DNA of 64,000 bases from Planctomicrobium piriforme (GCF_900113665.1 NZ_FOQD01000004.1:62001-126000); one strand, 5' to 3'; positions 35,906 to 45,744 are shown, counted from the first letter of the stretch. Numbers and translations: made by a program. Notes: generated from the sequence alone by a model not told the origin.

Positions 35906-36310
35906 GTCACAAGTCTTTCGTCGAACCGGGAGTCGAGTGTCCAGAGTCCAGTGTCCAGAGCCAGAGAGAGAAATCAGCATTTGCTGATCGTTAACGGTGA
36001 AAGCTGGCTGCTTTCAAACTCTAGATTCTCCACTCATCCAAATTTCAAATTCCTTGAGAATCACTCATCCTCTTGAACGGTGTGCTTCGCCGAAAGCCGT
36101 TCAGAATCGCACACAGTGTCGCCAGACGACCGGACTCTGCAACCCAGCGGGGAAGGATAAACCGAAAATCCTGCCCGAACATTCTCGGGGGAGGCAACAG
36201 ATCAATCAATTGGTCCTGATTCGTTGACGGTGTGTCGCGCCGCTCCGTAAGCTGGAAGTTGTCAACCTGAGATTGACGATTCCTGCGCGTTCGAAAGTGG
36301 TTTACCCTCC
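35906..36310. other. 405-base divergent intergenic region (trpS / giant protein gene)
   Basis: It holds short repeats near 35924-35965 (GTGTCCAGAGTCCAGTGTCC) and an AT-rich stretch near 36025-36060 that resembles the AT-rich palindrome only weakly. The start of the gene at 36311 has no strong ribosome binding site. No terminator or RNA gene seen. Confidence 0.4.
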
Positions 36311-39300
36311 ATGCTCTTCCGTCGAATTGCCCGCTGTGGCGCCCCCTTCTGTGCCGGCGCGAACCCCTTCCTCTTCACTGCTGGGCTCCTGCTGGGGCTG
36401 GTCTGCCTGACGGCAACGCCGACACTGGCCGAGCCGCCGAAGTTCGAACTCAAGGATGGAGACCGAGTGGTCTTCCTGGGTTCGGAGTTCACCGAACAGG
36501 AAATCAAGCACAACTTCCTCGAAGCGGCGCTGTCGATGCAGTGGCCGGATCGGAAAATCTCGTTTCGCAACCTGGGCTGGGCAGGGGATGACCCGACGGC
36601 CGTGGCACGGGGTTACTTTGGCGGGGCCGAAGAAGGGTATCGGCGTTTGCTGGAAGAGTTCGACCGCCTGAAGCCGACGGTGATTTTCGTCTATTACGGC
36701 GAGAACGGAGCCTATTCAGGCGCGGCTGGGCTGCCGAAGTTCATGGAGTCGTTCGCGAAGCTGATCAACGACCTCAAGAAGCACACCGACCGGATTGTCA
36801 TCGTCTCGCCGCCGGCGGCTGAACTGCTGCATGCACCGCTGCCGGACCCGGCTCAGGTGAACGAGAATCGGGTGGCAATGTCGGAGAAGCTGAAAGAGTT
36901 CGCCGCGGCGGGGAACTACCAGTTTCTGGATCTCTACGACCCCACGAAGACGGCCTTCGACAAAGAAGTCGATCCGCTCACCTACGACACGATTCGCTTC
37001 AATGCCCCCGGCTATCAGGCCGCTGCAGATGGATTGCTCAAGCAACTGGCGATTCCGACTGTTGAAGAACGCAAACCCGACCCGACGCTGATGGACCTGA
37101 TTGCGACCAAGAACGAACTGTTCTTCCATCGCTACCGTCCCCAGAACGAAACGTACCTGCGCGGGTTCCGCAAGCATGAACAGGGACAGAACGCCAAGGA
37201 AATCTCCGAGTTCGATCCGTTGATCGAACGGGCGGAAGAGCAGATTGCGGCCTACCTGCAGGGGAAGCCGATGCCCCCGTCGATCAAGATGCCGGACCTG
37301 CCGCCGCTGGACTTCAAGCCGCTGACGCCCGAGGCACAGACTGCGACCTTCACTCTGGATGATGGTTTGGAAATCGCTCCGTTTGCGTCAGAGCCGATGG
37401 TGGCTAACCCGATTCATATGAACTTCGACAGCTTGGGCCGGCTATGGGTGGCGAGCAGCCCGATCTATCCGCAGTTGCGGCCGGGGGCGAAGCCGAACGA
37501 CTCGATCATCATCCTCGAAGACACGGACAAAGACGGCAAAGCCGATAAGAAGACGGTCTTCGCCGAAGGCCTGCTGATTCCGACCGCTGTTCTGCCCGAT
37601 GAACGGGGCGGTGCTTACGTTGCGAACTCGACCGAGCTGCTGCATCTATCTGACATCGATGGAGATGGCGTCGCGGATGAGCGGCATGTGCTGCTCTCTG
37701 GTTTCGGGACGGAAGACACGCACCACATTCTGCACACGTTCCGCTGGAGCCCGGACGTGCTGCTGAGCTTCAACCAGTCGATCTACATTCACAGCCATCT
37801 GGAAACTCCCTACGGCGTGCAGAAGATGCTCGGTTCAGGCATCTGGCGCTACCGTGAAGGAACCGCCCGGGCGAACACCGTGATGTTCGGTCTCATCAAT
37901 CCGTGGGGCCATATCTATGACGACTGGGGCCAGGAGTTCGCGACCGACGGCGCCGGCGGCGACGGCATCAATTACGTTTTCCCAGGTGCAGCGTATGCCA
38001 CCGCTGTCGGATACGACCGCGTTCTCAAGGGGATGAATCCCGGCCAGCCGAAGCACTGCGGGCTGGAAATCATTACCGGGCGACATTTTCCGGAAGAATG
38101 GCAGGGAACGCTGGTCGCCGCCGACTTCCGGGGCAACCGCATCAACCGCTTTCAGTTATCGGAGCAGGGGTCTGGTTACGCCTCCAAGCAGTTGGAAGAC
38201 TTGCTCTCCTGCCAGGATCGGGCCTTCCGGCCTGTCGATTTGAAGCTGGGACCAGACGGCGCGCTGTACATCGCCGACTGGCACGACGCGATCATCAATC
38301 ACGGGGAAGTCGACTTCCGCGACCCGCGCCGCGACGACCGCCACGGCCGCATCTGGCGGATCACCGCGAAAGGCCGACCGGCAGTCCCGAAAGTCAATCT
38401 CGACGAAGCCGGCATCGACGAACTGCTCGGGATGCTGGACGAACAGGAACAGTGGACCCGACAGATGGCCCGCGTGCAGTTGACGCTCCGCGACCACGAT
38501 CAGGTTGAGACAGCGCTCACGAAATGGGTGAGTGGTCTCGATCCGAAGAGTCCCAACTTCGAACGGTCACGACTCGAAGCGCTGTGGGCCTATCAAGCCA
38601 TCGGGCAAGTTCCCGGCGACTTCTTGAAGAAGTTGCTGGCATCGACCGACCATCGGGTCCGGGCGAATGCAATTCGTGTCCTCTCTCAATCCACCAGTGA
38701 AACCTACGGGCTCCCGGCCCATTTCCCAGTAACCGAACTTCTCAAAACTGCAATCGGCGACAAGAACGCCCAGGTGCGACTGGAAGCCGTCAACGCACTC
38801 CGGGCCGTCGGGACGGGCGAAGCCGCCGATCTGGCGCTGCGGGCACTCGATCAGGAGATGGACACTTATCTCGACTTCGCCCTGTACATCACCATGCGTG
38901 AACTGCAGTCGCAATGGCTCCCCCGGCTGGAAAACGGCCAGGCGGAGTTCAAAGGAAATCTGGCCAAGACTCTGTTCGCACTGAAGGCGATCGACAACGC
39001 CGCCGCAGTCGGCCCGTTGATGACCTTGCTGACGACCGATCAGATTCCTGCTGACAAGCTGAGTGACGTGCTGGGAACCATCGGCAAGTTCGCTGAGAAA
39101 GCGGATGCTCGCGTGCTGCTTGATCGGGCGTTGGCCAAACCGGCCGAACGCGGCGCATTGCTTTCGGCCCTCGCCACGGCTGCTGATAAACGTCAGATCA
39201 TTCCCGAAGGCGACTTGAGCGGGTTGGACCAGCTTCTTGGCGATGAGCAGGGATTGAAGCTGGCTGGCTTGTGGCAGCAGAAGCAGACCCAGCCCAAGCT

Positions 39301-40558
39301 GCTGGAAATTGTCGTTGACGAAAAGCAGCCGCCCCACCTGCGGCGCGGGGCACTGGCAGGTCTGGCCGGTCTGAAAGAGAAAGACCAGCTGCAGAAGTTT
39401 GCCGCTGATGAAAAACTGCCTCCGGCGGTCCGCCGCTATGCGGTCGTCAGCCTGATGCCGCTCGACGGCCCGCAGGCAGCACAATTGGCCGTCAGCCTGT
39501 TGTCTCAAGCAACGGAAAAAGACGACGGCGAAGTCAACGCCCTGCTGGATGTGTTCCTCGGCGCGAAGTCAGGTCCAGAACAACTTGCAGCCGCCCTCAA
39601 AGACAAGAAGCTGATTGCCCATGTCGCGACGCTCAGCGTGCGACGTTCGGAATCGGCCGGCAAACGGGGAGAACCGCTCGTCACCGCCATGCGGACCGCC
39701 GGCGGACTGAGCGGCGTGCCGAAATCACTGACTCCAGATGAACTCGCCGCGCTGCTGGCTCAGGTGCAGAAGCAGGGAGATCCCAACCGGGGTGAAGCGA
39801 TTTATCGCCGCAAGGAACTCACCTGTATTACCTGCCATTCGCTCGGCGGGGCAGGCGGGCTGGTCGGGCCGGACATGCTGTCGCTGGGAGCAAGTTCGCC
39901 GCCGGACTACATCGTCCAGTCACTGCTCGATCCCTCGGCCAAGATCAAAGAGGGCTATCACACCGTCACCGTCGCCACGACCGACGGCAAAGTGGTCAAC
40001 GGCGTGATGGTCCGCGAAGGGGCCGACGAACTCGTGTTGCGAGACGCCCAGAACCGCGAAGTGGCGATTCCCAAAGGAGACATCGACGAACGGGTCAACA
40101 GCCCGACCTCGATGATGCCTGCCGACCTGATCGCCAAGCTGCCCCGCGATGAATTCGTGGATCTCGTGGCGTTTCTGTCATCGCTGGGGAAAGAAGGCCC
40201 GTTCAAGATTCCGCAGAACCGTTTTGTCCGGAAATGGACGTCGACCGACGGTCAGGTCTGGTACAGCAAAGTGGACGGCGGAATCCCGATCAACGACATC
40301 CCCGGCAAGACCCTGTCATTCGACATTCTGGTCACCGCCCCCGGCGCCGTGGCCCTGAAGGTCAACGACCTCGAAGGCCTGCGAATCACCCGAGGCGAGC
40401 AGAAGGACAACCTGCGAGCAGAAAAAATCGTCTCCGATCTGCCGGCGGGCAAACATACGTTCCACTTCCAGCAAACCGGCACCAGAACGGTTCCGCTGAG
40501 TGTGGAGATTGTTGATGTCGATGGGTCCGCTGGACGGGCGGAGGTCGTCAACCGGTAG
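36311..40558 (+). CDS. Giant secreted SGNH/dehydrogenase/HEAT/cytochrome c protein
   Basis: The 1415-residue protein has a signal peptide (FTAGLLLGLVCLTATPTLA). Domains: an SGNH/GDSL-esterase-like region (about 45-255; GDRVVFLGSEFTEQE, NLGWAGDDP, VIFVYYGENGA, and a DTIRFNAPGYQAAADGLL block V); a PVC membrane-bound dehydrogenase propeller (about 345-690; PIHMNFDSLGRLWVASSP, DIDGDGVADERHVLLSG, WGHIYDDWGQEFATDGAG, LYIADWHDAIINHGE); HEAT-like repeats (about 700-1130); a cytochrome c domain with CITCH at 1172-1176; and about 110 extra C-terminal residues that look like a beta-sandwich. The SGNH catalytic residues cannot be confirmed: the usual G-D-S block I reads GDRVVFLGSE, so esterase activity may be lost. 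The gene could act on sugars, as proposed for its relatives. Confidence 0.92.
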   Translation: MLFRRIARCGAPFCAGANPFLFTAGLLLGLVCLTATPTLAEPPKFELKDGDRVVFLGSEFTEQEIKHNFLEAALSMQWPDRKISFRNLGWAGDDPTAVARGYFGGAEEGYRRLLEEFDRLKPTVIFVYYGENGAYSGAAGLPKFMESFAKLINDLKKHTDRIVIVSPPAAELLHAPLPDPAQVNENRVAMSEKLKEFAAAGNYQFLDLYDPTKTAFDKEVDPLTYDTIRFNAPGYQAAADGLLKQLAIPTVEERKPDPTLMDLIATKNELFFHRYRPQNETYLRGFRKHEQGQNAKEISEFDPLIERAEEQIAAYLQGKPMPPSIKMPDLPPLDFKPLTPEAQTATFTLDDGLEIAPFASEPMVANPIHMNFDSLGRLWVASSPIYPQLRPGAKPNDSIIILEDTDKDGKADKKTVFAEGLLIPTAVLPDERGGAYVANSTELLHLSDIDGDGVADERHVLLSGFGTEDTHHILHTFRWSPDVLLSFNQSIYIHSHLETPYGVQKMLGSGIWRYREGTARANTVMFGLINPWGHIYDDWGQEFATDGAGGDGINYVFPGAAYATAVGYDRVLKGMNPGQPKHCGLEIITGRHFPEEWQGTLVAADFRGNRINRFQLSEQGSGYASKQLEDLLSCQDRAFRPVDLKLGPDGALYIADWHDAIINHGEVDFRDPRRDDRHGRIWRITAKGRPAVPKVNLDEAGIDELLGMLDEQEQWTRQMARVQLTLRDHDQVETALTKWVSGLDPKSPNFERSRLEALWAYQAIGQVPGDFLKKLLASTDHRVRANAIRVLSQSTSETYGLPAHFPVTELLKTAIGDKNAQVRLEAVNALRAVGTGEAADLALRALDQEMDTYLDFALYITMRELQSQWLPRLENGQAEFKGNLAKTLFALKAIDNAAAVGPLMTLLTTDQIPADKLSDVLGTIGKFAEKADARVLLDRALAKPAERGALLSALATAADKRQIIPEGDLSGLDQLLGDEQGLKLAGLWQQKQTQPKLLEIVVDEKQPPHLRRGALAGLAGLKEKDQLQKFAADEKLPPAVRRYAVVSLMPLDGPQAAQLAVSLLSQATEKDDGEVNALLDVFLGAKSGPEQLAAALKDKKLIAHVATLSVRRSESAGKRGEPLVTAMRTAGGLSGVPKSLTPDELAALLAQVQKQGDPNRGEAIYRRKELTCITCHSLGGAGGLVGPDMLSLGASSPPDYIVQSLLDPSAKIKEGYHTVTVATTDGKVVNGVMVREGADELVLRDAQNREVAIPKGDIDERVNSPTSMMPADLIAKLPRDEFVDLVAFLSSLGKEGPFKIPQNRFVRKWTSTDGQVWYSKVDGGIPINDIPGKTLSFDILVTAPGAVALKVNDLEGLRITRGEQKDNLRAEKIVSDLPAGKHTFHFQQTGTRTVPLSVEIVDVDGSAGRAEVVNR

Positions 40559-40661
40559 AGACGAAATGCGGCACGATTGGGGCAATGAGTGTCAGTCCCA
40601 AGATGGCAAGTCTGTTAGCGTCCCAGCCACCCAGCCGAACTCAGTTGCATACAAACTTTCA

Positions 40662-41102
40662 ATGGAAGAACCGATCTTATTCTCGTGCCAAAGTTGTGGA
40701 GCAAGCCTCAAGGCTCCTCCATCTAAAGCTGGCGTCTCTCTTCCTTGCCCGAAGTGCAAAGTGTCGCTTCAAGTTCCAGACCCCTCAATCGAAGTTGTCG
40801 ATTCAGCACCGCAAACACCCGCTTTCGTACCTCTACCGGCAGAGTTGAAGATCGACCTTGGAAGCATGAACGGGGATACCGGAGTACTACGCTTCAATTT
40901 GGTCGTGAAGACTTCCGGTTTGGGATATATTGAGGCCTATGCCTTTGATCCAACCGACCTCCGAAAGTCGGGGGTATTCTTTAGGCTTGGCCAAGCCGAA
41001 TATGAGGAACTTCAGGCTGTATTGGTGAACGCAGAAACCACAATTTCAAGGTTTGTGGATGCCGGGCAAATGAACCCAAGACTTGAGTTTCGATGGCGGT
41101 GA
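40662..41102 (+). CDS. Zinc-ribbon protein of unknown function
   Basis: The 146-residue protein starts at the ATG at 40662. Its N-terminus has a CxxC...CxxC zinc ribbon (CQSCGASLKAPPSKAGVSLP then CPKCKVSL). The rest includes LRFNLVVKTSGLGYIEAYAF and RLGQAEYEELQAVLVNAETT and is not recognised. Its codon use is AT-richer than the surrounding genes and it is followed by palindromic repeats, so transfer is possible. Confidence 0.65.
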   Translation: MEEPILFSCQSCGASLKAPPSKAGVSLPCPKCKVSLQVPDPSIEVVDSAPQTPAFVPLPAELKIDLGSMNGDTGVLRFNLVVKTSGLGYIEAYAFDPTDLRKSGVFFRLGQAEYEELQAVLVNAETTISRFVDAGQMNPRLEFRWR

Positions 41103-41509
41103 CGTGGGAAGGGGGCCTGGTGCCCCTGTCGTGTCCGCCTCAGTTTGAGCGACGTATCCCCCGTCAGGTTGCCCCGAGTGAATCTCTTGTCGATCATTCG
41201 CGGATTGCGATAAAAGCGGCTGGATGGCCGGAGTTGGAGCGTACTCGCGAAACCCCGGTCCATGCCAGAGCGACTAATTTCAAAACACAGGTTGAATTTA
41301 AAGGCGATAGTTTTGCAGCGGGTGATCGACTCCATCCACGCCCACCTATTCCGTCGCAGACTGGTCATCCGGCGACTCGGTCTACTGCACTTAGCCCCCG
41401 GCGAGTCGCCGGGGGAAATCTCGCGACGACTGTGAATCCAAGTCGGTGATTGACTTCACGCGTCAATCCCCCGGCCACTGGCCGGGGGCTAAGTGGATGT
41501 GCGAGCGGA
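41103..41509. other. 407-base intergenic region with a large palindrome
   Basis: Both flanking genes end here (convergent). A nested palindrome fills 41390-41493. The rest has no recognisable gene or signal. Confidence 0.5.
41390..41493. repeat. 104-bp nested palindrome with CCCCCGGC hairpins
   Basis: The outer arms CTTAGCCCCCGGC (41390) and GCCGGGGGCTAAG (ending 41493) are complementary. Each arm also folds on itself: CCCCCGGC-gagt-GCCGGGGG on the left, CCCCCGGC-cact-GGCCGGGGG on the right. It lies 17 bases from the end of the M14 gene. Confidence 0.9.
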
Positions 41510-42763
41510 TCACTCCGGTCTCCGCATATACTCCGCGATGGTCTGGCCGAGTTGTTTGCCGACTTTGCGGTATCCAGGGGTGTTGCTGAACGGAGTGTTC
41601 CACGACGTTTCCAGGCAGACGGCGACGGTGTGGGGATTTCCGTGTTCGTTCACCCAGGCGTCGCTGATCTGGCGCCAGAGGGGATGGTACCTGGGGCCGG
41701 TGGTGCGAGGCTGATTCAGCGTGAACGGATCGTTGATTCGAGCCGTTGCAATTCTGAGAAAGGCGTTGCGATTCTCCCGCGCTGTTTCCCCGATGAATTC
41801 ATCCGGGACCATGAAGAAGAAGGGCTGCAGATCATTTGCGGCGGGATTGTGCAGATCGATAAACAGGGCGAGTCGGCCTGCTTTGGCGAATTCCAACAGG
41901 CGGCTCTGTGCGGCGGCGACTTCCGGGTAAGTGGGCTGGTCGCTCCAGTCGCGATTGTGGTCACGGGGATTTGCTTCCTTGCCGCCATTGCCGGTGATCA
42001 CGTTGTCCACATCCATGATGGGGACAACGAAGACTTCCGCATGGCGGCGTAACCACTGAGCATCTTCGTCGCCGCCTGTCAGCCATTCCACCAACCCGCG
42101 GGCGACCCAACTCGAACCGCTTTCCCAGGCATGTTGCCGTGCCTGAATCCAGACCACGGGCACATCGCCTGACGAGGCTTCGGTGATTCGCAATCCGCGC
42201 ACCACGTACCCATCACGGGTCCGCGCCAGTTCAAATGAAGTTGCGGCCGGCGACGTCTTTTGTGCGTCGGCCAACAGTGCATCGACATGTCGCTGAGTGA
42301 ACAGAGGCCCCCACGCCAGCCATAACGTACTTCCAGTTGCTGTCACCTGATAATGGATACGACTTCCTTCGCGATGACCTGGATCGGTTTGCAGCCAGGT
42401 TTCGCCGTCCGTGGAATACGCCGCCCGTCCCGGCATCGCCCAGACAGCGGCCAGCGGAACGCCAGTATTCTTTCCGTTATTCCGAACCGGCACGTCGCTG
42501 CCGCCCAGATCGAGCGTGATGATTTCGCCCTGTTCAGCACCATCGATTCGCAGCGCCCACCAGCACGGCCAACCACGCTCGGCATCACCGCCGGGGACGA
42601 AATGCACGATGCGATTGGCCTGATCCACCGATTCAACGCGAGCCGAGCCTCCTTCGAAGTCAGTGTTGATTTGCAGGTCGGCTGAAGAACATGGTCGCGT
42701 GAGAATGACCGCGATTGCGAACAGGAAACAGGGAACCAATGATCGGTTTGGAAGGGAGTTCAT
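41510..42763 (-). CDS. Secreted M14-family zinc carboxypeptidase-like protein
   Basis: The 417-residue protein has a signal peptide (PCFLFAIAVILTRPCSS), an N-terminal beta-sandwich of about 150 residues (VESVDQANRIVHFVPGG) and a peptidase domain. The zinc ligands read H-x-x-E in ARQHAWESGSSWV (His211, Glu214) and a His in LFIDLHNPAAND (His305); substrate-binding RDHNRDW lies between. This N-terminal domain plus M14 layout is typical of the M14-like cytosolic/agtpbp-type peptidases. The target is unknown. The gene is convergent with the zinc-ribbon gene. Confidence 0.85.
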   Translation of the reverse strand: MNSLPNRSLVPCFLFAIAVILTRPCSSADLQINTDFEGGSARVESVDQANRIVHFVPGGDAERGWPCWWALRIDGAEQGEIITLDLGGSDVPVRNNGKNTGVPLAAVWAMPGRAAYSTDGETWLQTDPGHREGSRIHYQVTATGSTLWLAWGPLFTQRHVDALLADAQKTSPAATSFELARTRDGYVVRGLRITEASSGDVPVVWIQARQHAWESGSSWVARGLVEWLTGGDEDAQWLRRHAEVFVVPIMDVDNVITGNGGKEANPRDHNRDWSDQPTYPEVAAAQSRLLEFAKAGRLALFIDLHNPAANDLQPFFFMVPDEFIGETARENRNAFLRIATARINDPFTLNQPRTTGPRYHPLWRQISDAWVNEHGNPHTVAVCLETSWNTPFSNTPGYRKVGKQLGQTIAEYMRRPE

Positions 42764-42849
42764 GTTCAGGCCGTGACTGATGTTGATCGCCGATTCTCGC
42801 CTGCATGCCCATGCCGGTCATTCGCCATCGCCTCCGACACGTCCTTTGG

Positions 42850-42968
42850 TGATCGGCCCTTTCAGGGCCGGACGGTGTGGTTCTGTTTTGCGTACCCAGG
42901 GTTTCGCCATCGGCTGCACCCTGGGCTGGGGGAAACGGCCCTTCAGGCCGGAATTTGGGCGAACCACA
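42850..42968. repeat. GGCCCTTTCAGGGCC / CCCAGGGT repeat region
   Basis: In the gap between the M14 gene start and the LCCL gene end lie GGCCCTTTCAGGGCC (42857), a CCCAGGGT...ACCCTGGG pair (about 42897 and 42920), and GGCCCTTCAGGCC (about 42943). The parts are arranged as successive hairpins. Confidence 0.7.
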
Positions 42969-43053
42969 CTTTTTCGCGTGTTACCGAGAACGCCGGCGGG
43001 GCAGGGCCATGCGCTTCGCGGCTGACCCTGCCACCCATATGGCGGCGAGCACA

Positions 43054-43995
43054 CTACTGTGGGACTGTTCTCTCGGCAGGAGGTGTTACGCCGACCTGAA
43101 ATGGGGTCAGTCGGAAGCTCCCGGGCCAGTTTCCGTATTCTGATGTGATGATGCCGTACCGATTGGCTGAGCCGTAGCGATCCTGTCCGGGTAGGAATTC
43201 CACGTTGACGAGGGCAGGCTGGCCGTCGTTGACAATTCCGGCATGGACTGCGGCGGTCGCCAGGTCGGAGTCGTTCGTGTACGTGCCGTCTCCCCAGACG
43301 GTGCCTGTCTTTCGCCCGACCACAAAGGCAACAATGCGATCGCCTGGAGTTCGTTCTCTCAGCACCGGAGAGATTTCGCCAGCGCCCTCGATCTTGAAGC
43401 CGCTCGGATAGCTCCCCCACGAGCTGGTCGTGACTCCGTGCTGATCGGTGCCGGAATAGCTGTCGGCACCTGGGACAATCGTGAACTGGATCATTTTGGT
43501 TTCGTTCTCTTTCAACCAGCCGGAATGAACGGCGGCCGTGGAAAGAGAGGAGTCGGTGGTATAGGGGCCACTTCCCCAGACCGAGCCCCGGCCATTGGCC
43601 GAAGCCTGGCCGAAGAATGTTTTACCGATCTCTCCATGGACTGAATTGGGGTCGGTCGACGGAAATCCGGAGGGCGTGATCGGCGTCGTCGTCAGCGGCG
43701 GAGTGACGTCATTCTCCAGCCGTTGAATCTGTTCCCGGACAGCCAGCGCTTCATCCAGCATTTCTGCCCGGCAGTAGGCCGACTGCAACTGTTTCAGCGT
43801 CTGCACCAGCGCCTGCCGCTGTTGCTGGGCCTGTTCGACGAGGTCCGTTTCCTGAGGAGTGCGGATCAGGCCATAAGGCGTCAATTCTAAAGCGGATGCA
43901 TCTGGAAGCGCCGCGCTCAGAACCAATCCCAAGAAGCCAAAGCAGACGGTCCATTTCGAAAGCCGCACCAACGCTCGTTGCGAGATGAATGACAT
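43054..43995 (-). CDS. Secreted double-LCCL-domain protein
   Basis: The 313-residue protein has a signal peptide (TVCFGFLGLVLSAALPDASA), a coiled-coil-prone stretch (about 45-95: VEQAQQQRQALVQTLKQL), a Pro/Thr linker and two LCCL domains. Each repeat carries the LCCL core: GSVWGSGPYTTDSSLSTAAVHSG (about 136) and GTVWGDGTYTNDSDLATAAVHAG (about 234), followed by VTTSSWGSYPSGF and IITSEYGNWPGSF. The conserved Cys pair of classical eukaryotic LCCL domains is absent. LCCL domains bind ligands such as lipids or glycans. A strong AGGAGGAA site precedes the ATG. Confidence 0.85.
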   Translation of the reverse strand: MSFISQRALVRLSKWTVCFGFLGLVLSAALPDASALELTPYGLIRTPQETDLVEQAQQQRQALVQTLKQLQSAYCRAEMLDEALAVREQIQRLENDVTPPLTTTPITPSGFPSTDPNSVHGEIGKTFFGQASANGRGSVWGSGPYTTDSSLSTAAVHSGWLKENETKMIQFTIVPGADSYSGTDQHGVTTSSWGSYPSGFKIEGAGEISPVLRERTPGDRIVAFVVGRKTGTVWGDGTYTNDSDLATAAVHAGIVNDGQPALVNVEFLPGQDRYGSANRYGIITSEYGNWPGSFRLTPFQVGVTPPAERTVPQ

Positions 43996-44390
43996 CCTGA
44001 TTCCTCCTGAAAAGGGAAAGCCGGCATCATCGGGGAGACTTGCTCGATGAACTCGATGCTGCCCGTGAATGTGACGGTAGTTCCTGGTCGTCAGTTGTCA
44101 GTTCTCAGTTTCAAACATCTGAAATAATCAACAGGTGACTATCACAAGTGGCTGCATCTCTCACTGAAGACTGACGAATGAAAACTTGGGACTACTGAGT
44201 GATGACGCTGCTTCTCTGGGAATCGTGCCAGAAAAGTCGCATCAAAGCCAGATGATTTCCCCAAGAGCAGTTTGCTCTACCGTGTGCAGGCGAATGGACG
44301 GTTCTCACTTGATGAAAATCGCTATTATCGCCTGCGGAATGCTGAACACGAAAAGTAAAAAAGCTCTAGCGGGACTTTCCATGACCCCCA
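43996..44390. other. 395-base intergenic region
   Basis: It lies upstream of the LCCL gene and downstream of the sigma factor gene. A TCAGTTGTCAGTTCTCAGTTTC run at about 44090 and GAAAACTT at about 44183 echo the inverted repeat upstream of the gene at 11833. I see no gene. Confidence 0.4.
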
Positions 44391-44432
44391 AAACGAAAAG
44401 AGCCTTGTGAGACAACGTCCCACAAGGCTCTT
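44391..44432 (-). terminator. Intrinsic terminator of the sigma factor gene
   Basis: On the minus strand AAGAGCCTTGTG and CACAAGGCTCTT form a 12-bp stem around an 11-base loop, followed by TTCGTTTTGG. It starts 25 bases after the stop codon of the gene at 44457. Confidence 0.88.
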
Positions 44433-44456
44433 GATGAATTCCAAACCGCTTGCCGA

Positions 44457-45233
44457 TCAGGCGAATTCGGGCCGGCGGCGGTGCAACTGGTCTTTGAGTC
44501 GGGCGACGATGCTCGAATGCATCTGGCTCACCCGGCTTTCGGACAGACCGAGGGTCTGGCCGATTTCCTTCATCGTCAGCTCTTCATAATAGTAGAGGAT
44601 GATGATGAGGCGTTCGTTGCGGTTGAGGCCCTTCGTGACGAGTTTCATCACGTCGCGCTTCTGGATGCCGAGGGTGGGGTCTTCCCCCTTCATATCCTCG
44701 ACGACATCGATTTCACGTACGTCTTTATAGCTGTCGGTCTCGTACCACTTCTTGTTGAGACTGACCAGGCTGACGGCACTGGCTTCCGATTTCAGTTTGT
44801 CGAACTCGTCGATCGACAACTGCATTTTCTCGGACAGTTCAATATCTGTGGGCGGACGGCCATGTGCGGCTTCGAGTTCTTTACGGGCTGCTTCGAGCTT
44901 GCTCGCCTTGCTGCGAACAAGACGGGGAACCCAGTCCATCGTCCGCAATTCGTCGAGCATGGCCCCGCGAATACGCGGGACGCAATACGTCTCGAATTTG
45001 ACGCCGCGTTCCATATCGAAGGCCTCGATGGCGTCCATCAAGCCGAACACGCCTGCTGAAATCAGGTCGTTCAGGTCGACGCCGTCAGGGAGCTTCGCCC
45101 ACACCCGTTCCGCATTGAAGCGGACGAGTGGGAAATAATTCTCGATCAGACGATTCCGCAACTCCTGGTTCGCCTGGTCTTTTTTGAATTCTAACCAGAC
45201 GGCCTGGATATCGATTTTGACCCTCGTGGTCAT
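44457..45233 (-). CDS. FliA/WhiG-family alternative sigma factor
   Basis: The 258-residue protein has the region 2 core (FPLVRFNAERVWAKLPDGVDLNDLISAG) followed by the region 2.3/2.4 FETYCVPRIRGAMLDELRTMDW, a region 3 segment (DIELSEKMQLSIDEFDKL), and a region 4 helix-turn-helix (RLIIILYYYEELTMKEIGQTLGLSESRVSQMHSSIVARL). It is closest to the FliA/WhiG group, which directs flagellar or developmental genes. The start is the ATG at 45233, with GGAGGAG upstream. It is followed by a strong intrinsic terminator. No flagellar gene is in the window, so the regulon is unknown. Confidence 0.92.
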   Translation of the reverse strand: MTTRVKIDIQAVWLEFKKDQANQELRNRLIENYFPLVRFNAERVWAKLPDGVDLNDLISAGVFGLMDAIEAFDMERGVKFETYCVPRIRGAMLDELRTMDWVPRLVRSKASKLEAARKELEAAHGRPPTDIELSEKMQLSIDEFDKLKSEASAVSLVSLNKKWYETDSYKDVREIDVVEDMKGEDPTLGIQKRDVMKLVTKGLNRNERLIIILYYYEELTMKEIGQTLGLSESRVSQMHSSIVARLKDQLHRRRPEFA

Positions 45234-45744
45234 AAAAACTCCTCCGTGACCTCATGCCATCGCTGCAGCCGCAGGAAACGACGAGGCGTGTTTCGCGGGA
45301 AAGGTGAACGACCCGCTGTTCACTCCACACAATTCCTTGATCGTTTTATCGGCTCAGCGCGAGAAGTGATTGAGTTCGAATGGAAAAGATGTCGCAACCG
45401 TTACAGTTTTACATGGCGGGGAATCCGTGGTGAAAATCAACCGGTAAAAACTGCCGGTCGCGTGCTGTTGCTGACGCCAGCAGCAGCGACTTTGATCGGA
45501 CAGCCGGAAAGGGAAATGTTTCGTGACGGGAGCGGTGGAATATCCGAGCCGCCATTGGACTGTCCAGTTGCCTCTTCAGAATTACTTCAGGTCGGTCTGG
45601 ACGACCGCAAAAGCTGCCGACTGGCTCGGCGGCGAGGCTCCAAGCCCCTCGGCAACGCGCAGAAGTTGCTGATGTGCCGAGACATATCGGCGAATTCAGC
45701 AGCGGCCGAATGAGCGGCCGTTGCCGTGGATTCGGTTCGCAGAG

